Positions 57,921 to 64,000 of a stretch of 64,000 bases of DNA are shown here, piece by piece. Position 1 is the stretch's first letter. Each line of letters begins with the position of its first letter. The notes beneath the pieces are model-generated. The model worked only from the letters and a program-made list of their open reading frames with translations. It was not told where the DNA came from and did no database searches. The stretch lies in NCBI GenBank assembly GCA_903813345.2, contig CAIIXF020000007.1, positions 36,788,759-36,852,758 of the forward strand, read 5' to 3'. The position numbers were made by a program, and so were the translations under genes. The DNA comes from Owenia fusiformis. Lineage: Eukaryota; Annelida; Polychaeta; Sabellida; Oweniidae.

Positions 57921-60630
57921 TTGGAAATAATCTTTAATGGGGCAAAGATGGTTGTATCTCGGTTAGTCATATGAGGAAAACTGTAAACAAAGGCATCTTA
58001 GAATATGCAACCACTGTAAATAATTGAATACAGTAAAACCTGTCTAAGTGGAACACCTATGATATCTCTAAAATGTGTTCCAATTGGGAGGTGTTCCACT
58101 TAATATTACTCGTGCATGTGATTTTCAAGGATGAGATATGGCAATTATCTTTCATGGGATAAAGATGATTGTTTCTCGTTTGGTCATATGAGAAAAACTA
58201 TTAACCAAGGCATCTTAGAATATGCAACCACTGTAAATAGTTGAATACAGTAAAACCTGTCTAAGTGGAACACCTATGATATCTCTAAAATGTTTTCCAA
58301 TTGGGAGGTGTTCCACTTATATATTACTCGTGCATGTGATTTTCAAGGATGAGATATGGCATTTATCTTTCAATACAGTAAAACCTGTCTAAGTGAAACA
58401 CCTATGATATCTCTAAAATGTGTTCCAATTGGGAGGTGTTCCACTTATATATTACTCGTGCATGTGATTTTCAAGGATGAAATATGGCATTTATCTTTCA
58501 ATACAGTAAAATCTGTCTAAGTGGAACACCTATGATATCTCTAAAATGTGTTCCACTTGGGAGGTGTTCTACTTATACATAACTCGTGCATGTGATTTTC
58601 AAGGATGAGATATGGCATTTATCTTTCAAAACAGTAAAACCTGTCTAAGTGAAACACCTATGATATCTCTAAAATGTGTTCCAATTGGGAGGTGTTCCAC
58701 TTATATATTACTCGTGCATGTGATTTTCAAGGATGAAATATGGCATTTATCTTTCAATACAGTAAAATCTGTCTAAGTGGAACACCTATGACATCTCTAA
58801 AATGTGTTCCAATTGGGAGGTATTCCACTTATATATTACTTGTGCATGTGATTTTCAAGGATGAGATATGGCTATTATCTTTCAATCCAGTAAAACCTGT
58901 CTAAGTGGAACACCTATGATATCTCTAAAATGTGTTCCAATTGGGAGGTGTTCCACTTATATATTACTTGTGCATGTGATTTTCAATGATGAGATATGGC
59001 ATTTATCTTTCAATACAGTAAAACCTGTCTAAGTGAAACACCTATGATATCTCTAAAATGTGTTCCAATTGGGAGGTGTTCCACTTATATATTACTCGTG
59101 CATGTGATTTTCAAGGATGAGATATGGCATTTATCTTTCAAAACAGTAAAACCTGTCTAAGTGAAACACCTATGATATCTCTAAAATGTGTTCCAATTGG
59201 GAGGTGTTCCACTTATATATTACTCGTGCATGTGATTTTCAAGGATGAGATATGGCTTTTATCTTTCAATTCAGTAAAACCTGTCTAAGTGGAACACCTT
59301 TGATATCTCTAAAATGTGTTCCTTCCAATTGGGAGGTGTTCCACTTATATATTACTCGTGCATGTGATTTTCAAGGATGAGATATGGCTTTTATCTTTCA
59401 ATCCAGTAAAACCTGTCTAAGTGGAACACCTATGATATCTCTAAAATGTGTTCCAATTGGGAGGTGTTCCACTTATTCATAATTCGTGCGTGTGACTTTC
59501 AAGGATGAGATAAGGCAATTATCTTTCATGGGATAAAGATGGTTGTTTCTCGTTTGGTCATATGAGAAAACCTATTAAGCAAGGCATCTTAGAATATGCA
59601 ACCACTGTAAATAGTTAAATACAGTAAAACCTGTCTAAGTGGAACACCTATAATATCTTTAAAATGTGTTCCAATTGGGAGTTGTTCCACTTATATATTA
59701 CTCGTGCATGTGATTTTCAAGGATGAGATATGGCTTTCATCTTTCAATCCAGTAAAACCTGTCTAAGTGGAACACCTATGATATCTCTAAAATGTGTTCC
59801 AATTGGGAGGTGTTCCACTTATTCATAATTCGTGCGTGTGACTTTCAAGGATGAGATATGGCAATTATCTTTCATGGGATAAAGATGGTTGTTTCTCGTT
59901 TGGTCATATGAGAAAACCTATTAAGCAAGGCATCTTAGAATATGCAACCACTGTAAATAGTTAAATACAGTAAAACCTGTCTAAGTGGAACACCTATAAT
60001 ATCTCTAAAATGTGTTCCAATTGGGAGTTGTTCCACTTATATATTACTCGTGCATGTGATTTTCAAGGATGAGATATGGCTTTTATCTTTCAATCCAGTA
60101 AAACCTGCCTAAGTGGAACACCTATGATATCTCTAAAATGTGTTCCAATTGGGAGGTGTTCCACTTATTTATAATTCGTGCGTGTGACTTTCAAGGTTGA
60201 GATATGGCAATTATCTTTCATGTGATAAAGATGGTTGATTCTTGTTTTGTCATATGAGAAAACCTATTAAGCTAGGCATCTTAGAATATGCAACCACTGT
60301 AAATAGTTAAATACAGTAAAACCTGTCTAAGTGGAACACCTATAATATCTTTAAAATGTGTTCCAATTGGGAGTTGTTCCACTTATATATTACTCGTGCA
60401 TGTGATTTTCAAGGATGAGATATGGCTTTCATCTTTCAATCCAGTAAAACCTGTCTAAGTGGAACACATTTGATATCTCTAAAATGTGTTCCAATTGGGA
60501 GGTGTTTCACTTATATATTACTCCTGCATGTGATTTTTAAAGATGGGATATGGCAATTATCTTTCAATACAGTAAAACCTGTCTAAATTGAACACTTATG
60601 ATATCTCTAAAATGTGTTCCAATTGGGAGG
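57921..60630. repeat. 128-bp satellite with pogo-like ends
   Basis: CAGTAAAACCTGTCTAAGTG starts units at 58030, 58248, 58376, 58504, 58632, 58760 and 58888: a 128-bp monomer, and a 218-bp form carrying a 90-bp extra block (GGATAAAGATGGTTGTTTCT). Each monomer holds an inverted pair AAGTGGAACACCT / AGGTGTTCCACTT able to form a hairpin. The first 12 bases match the ends of the element at 62294. Confidence 0.9.
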
Positions 60631-60636
60631 TACAGG

Positions 60637-60805
60637 CTACAGTGAAGTTGCAAATGGAGGACGTTTGTTTTTCCATATTTCTGAAGGTACACTACATGTT
60701 ACATATATATCAAGTGATCTACTGTACAATACATTGTATTCTTCTCATCGAGCATTTTGTAAAGATAGAGAATGAATACTCGCTCCATTTGCAACTTCAC
60801 TGTAG
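60637..60805. mobile_element. Inverted-repeat element, 169 bp
   Basis: CTACAGTGAAGTTGCAAATG and CATTTGCAACTTCACTGTAG are perfect 20-bp terminal inverses. It interrupts the last satellite unit. Confidence 0.7.
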
Positions 60806-61179
60806 CTGGTATCCCTTTAAAAGAAATACAGGTTACAGTAGGGGATATGGTAGTATTTGTGTATAACTTTCAAAAGCGTTGCACATGTTTGGTCAAATTA
60901 TGTCACGATAATTTGAATGATTGAGTAAGCTCTTCATATGTTTGCATTATATACAGGGAGGGCCAAACCAGCCTCTAGCCAATATTCGTGATAAGTATTT
61001 ATTTTTCAAGAAAAAACACCAACAATGATATATCTTTTTAAAGATAATTATGTCACCACCAAAAAGTTGTGACATATAGTTATGGTCTCCATTTCTTTGT
61101 CGGCGGATGGCAGTTGGTTGTTGGCGATCAGCGTCTGTAACAAATTCTTACAACTTCCAATAACAAATACTGTTTAGAC

Positions 61180-61620
61180 TGACTTCAATTTATTTCAAAA
61201 TCATCTACAAGTTTTTAGAAGTTCAAATCTGACCTTCATTGACCCTTTCAAGGTCAAAAAGGTATTTTTCCAGCTATCTTCAAATTGACAAATCTACAAG
61301 TTATCAGGAGTTCAAATCTGACTTTAGATTTGAGATTTGACTTTCACCTTCACTTCACTTTTCAAGGTAAAAAAGTTCAAAAAGGTATTTTTTCAACTTG
61401 CTTCAAATTGACCAATTTCTTTTTTCAAAATCAAATTCTCAGAAGTTCAAATCTGACTTTAGATTTGACATTTGACCTTCAATGACCTTCTCAAGGTCAA
61501 AAAGATCTTTTTTCAACTTGCTTCACATTGACAAAATCATCTACAAGTTCTTAAAACTTCAAATCTGACTTAAGATTTGTGATTTCACCTTCAATGACCT
61601 TCCCTTAGTCAAAAAAGCTT
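61180..61620. repeat. ~110-bp tandem units inside left arm
   Basis: Three to four units with ACAAGTT, AGAAGTTCAAATCTGACTT, TTTGACCTTCAATGACC and CTCAAGGTCAAAAAG. Inverted counterparts lie at 63560-64000. Confidence 0.75.
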
Positions 61621-62293
61621 ACTTAAAATCTTACTTAAGATTGAACTCATAATATTGTGAGCGACTCGGTTGTGACATTTTGTCATGTTAATGCCTTGTT
61701 TAATTTGCAACAAAATGATATAAGATAGAACAAATTTGCAAAAAACCTGACTTGAGATATAACCAATTATGTGACATGGGTTTCAAAAAACACTCTCAAT
61801 TTTCATAAATTTTGCGAACAATAGCCTATATTTATACTAAATTTTACTGCTCTGTTAAAAATTGCATCATTATCGTGAGACTTTCATAATTGAATATTAT
61901 AAAACAAGTTCATTTCTTCAGTCTGTTCAAATATGGCTCAATAGACCCACCCTCTGATTGGATCATTCACTAAGACACGGAAGCCATTGGTTGATGACAT
62001 GATTGATGGATGTACGGTACTATGCGGACGTACAATTCAACTTCGAGTTATTCATTCCTTTGGTTCATCTATTCCCTGACAGGCTGGATATCTTTATACA
62101 ACTGTTCCAGTTGCCCCAAAGTATCAATATGATTGGCATCTTGACTGCCAGGAAGCCATTTGTCTGGTCTAGTGATTTTGATGATGGCATTTCCAAGTGA
62201 CACCACTACTTTTTCAGAAAAATGTCAACTTGATGTGAGGGATTTGAGTAGCCTTTTTTCGCAAATGTCACTCTTCTTGCTTACTTATATATA

Positions 62294-63146
62294 CAGTAAA
62301 ACCTGCAAACAGGGAATGCTCTTGGGACTGAAGGAAAGTTTCCTTGTTCAGAGGTTTTCCCTACAGAGAGGGGCCACACTTTCAGCAAACTCAAAGTTGC
62401 TGAATAAGCATATTTGTATATATATTGATTGATTGTACAAATGCCGGCTCCATACTTGGTTACATTCTCCCCATGTTGATTTTAGCTGCTGTTAGTGTCT
62501 GATGGTGTCTAGTTGATGTAATTATTGATATGATGTGTAGAGATTTATTGCTAAGAACTGAATTTCAAGTTTCATTGACCCCATTTTATATCATTGATAA
62601 TCTAGTAGTTGGATCAGTAAAATATTTAAAGAGATTTGGCTCAACATGACCATGTACTTACTATCTGTTATCTCCATAAAACAATTGTGTCAGTCCCTAG
62701 ATTATCACAACTGATTTGATGCAATTAGGTTTTTGAAAGTAAGAATTAGTGTCATGATAATAAATAACAAACAGATTAGTATTAGTTTTATAATAAATCA
62801 GGGTAATTAACAGTGGGTGGGATGCTACATCATGTAAACAATTGCTCATCTTAATCTCAATCATATTAATCCAAGCTTTTTATATTCAGATATTGGCTTA
62901 AGACTTTCACACCTCTGAAAAATAATGGAATATACAGTGTCACCAATATTCCATATTCCTTGTTAACAGGTGAATTTTCATAATTTGCCCCAAAATAGTG
63001 TTCCTTGTTCCCTGTTCATAGGTTTTCCCTACAGAGAGGGTCCGTTAACATGTAAGTCAATGGAAAAATATTCGGTTCTTTTGAAAAGCATTCCTTGTTC
63101 ATAGGTTTTCCCTACAGAGAGGTATTCCATCGGACAGGTTTTACTG
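62294..63146. mobile_element. Pogo-like non-autonomous element, 853 bp
   Basis: CAGTAAAACCTG and CAGGTTTTACTG ends are flanked by TA at 62292-62293 and 63147-63148. Inside, CCTTGTTCAGAGGTTTTCCC-type units recur three times near 62342, 63012 and 63095. No transposase is seen. Confidence 0.7.
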
Positions 63147-64000
63147 TAGTCTAACCTGTTGAATACATGTATAGAACTTGGGGGCATTTAGAACAGTTGG
63201 TCTATGAAGATCCCTAGCCCATCGGGGATGTAGACAAACTGAATGAATAACTCGCAGTTGAATTGTACTTCCGCATGCCATCAACCAATGGCTTCCGTGT
63301 CTTAAGCGAATAATCCAATCAGAAGGTGGGCACATTGAGCCATATTTGGACAGACTGAAGAAGAAATGAATTTGTTTTATATAAGCATACACATGTATGG
63401 TTCAAAAATTGAGTGAAAACAATATATTATATTCAGTTAGGAAAGTCTCGTGACACTGATGCAAATTTTAACTGAATGGAAAAATTGGGTAGAAAAATGC
63501 TAATGTTCGCAAATTGATAACAAGGCATTAACATGACAAAATGTCACCACCTAAAACAATTTGGTCAATTTAAAGCAAGTTGGAAAATACCTTTTGACCT
63601 TAAGAAGGTTTGATTTGAACTTCTAAGAACATGTAGATAATTTTGAAAAAAAATCCGTCAATTTGAAGCAAGTTGAAAAAATACCTCTTTGACTTTTTTT
63701 GACATTGAGAAGGTCATTGAAGGTCAAATGTCAAATGTAAAGTCAGATTTGAACTTCTGAGAACATAATGTAGATGATTTTGAAAAAAATTAGTCAATTT
63801 GAAGCAAGTTGAAAAAAGACCTTTTCGACCTTGAGAAGGTCATGAAGGTCAAAGGTCAAATTTAAAGTCAGATTTGAACTTCTGAGAACTTGTTAAGTCA
63901 AATTTGAACTTCTGAAAAGATGTAGATGATTTTGAAAAAAAGTTTGGTCAATTTGAAGCAAGTTGAAAACAGACCTTTTTGACCTTTTTTGACCTTGAGA

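Larger units (their letters stand above)
60960..64000. mobile_element. Large inverted-repeat transposon-like structure, right end outside window
   Basis: The left arm (about 61180-62130) recurs inverted from about 63175 to the window edge. Landmarks are AGCCATTGGTTGATG versus CATCAACCAATGGCT, GTCATGTTAATGCCTTGT versus ACAAGGCATTAACATGAC, and GAAGTTCAAATCTGACTTT blocks. A TA then CAGGGAGGGCCAAACCAGCC at about 60956-60979 may be the left terminus. No transposase is recognised; the space between the arms is mostly the element at 62294. Confidence 0.6.

Noticed and set aside
57921-60630. CRISPR-like array
   Set aside because: The repeats are contiguous 128-bp monomers without unique spacers, in an animal genome.
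62003-62432. Frames near the centre of the large inverted repeat
   Set aside because: They cross the arm and the pogo-like element boundary and carry no transposase motif.

Overview
This is an AT-rich, intron-rich animal window, most likely from a marine invertebrate. The evidence is GT-AG introns, a RING/NHL (TRIM-like) gene, a fibrinogen-domain pseudogene, an LTR retrotransposon with a tRNA-Leu-type primer site, many Tc1/mariner and pogo-like elements with TA duplications, and long tandem repeats. I see no bacterial signal and no CRISPR array. The species cannot be fixed from the sequence.

Layout: 0.2-1.6 kb is a degenerate minisatellite. A minus-strand fibrinogen-related (FReD) pseudogene lies at 2.0-4.2 kb, with a mariner remnant in its intron. 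4.2-9.8 kb is repeat-rich and without recognised genes. One large plus-strand gene then runs from 9952 to 55065. I reconstruct 26 coding exons, all joined in phase 0, for about 1,806 residues. In order they encode a RING finger, a charged helix, one large exon with coiled coil, a GlnD/DUF294-like nucleotidyltransferase motif and TPR-like repeats, an array of 96-bp exons each adding 32 coiled-coil residues, and a six-bladed NHL propeller. An ISRE/IRF-like triple GAAANN element and a TATA-like box lie just upstream of the start codon. RING plus coiled coil plus NHL is the plan of TRIM-NHL ubiquitin ligases. The embedded nucleotidyltransferase/TPR module and the exon array make this one unusual and are the main discovery candidate.

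An LTR retrotransposon of about 8.1 kb (25911-33999, TATA target duplication) sits in the intron after the ninth clustered exon of the array. It keeps broken gag, a zinc knuckle, a retroviral-type protease and an env-like membrane segment, but I see no reverse transcriptase, RNase H or integrase. A nearly identical 9.4-kb direct duplication (27543-36918 and 36919-46309) copied most of this element together with four downstream coiled-coil exons. If it is real and not an assembly duplicate, it lengthens the coiled coil by 128 residues in frame.

Downstream of the gene there is a 25-bp minisatellite (56.2-57.2 kb), a 128-bp satellite with pogo-like CAGTAAAACCTG ends (57.9-60.6 kb), and a large inverted repeat whose right arm runs off the window (61.0-64.0 kb) and which encloses a pogo-like element.
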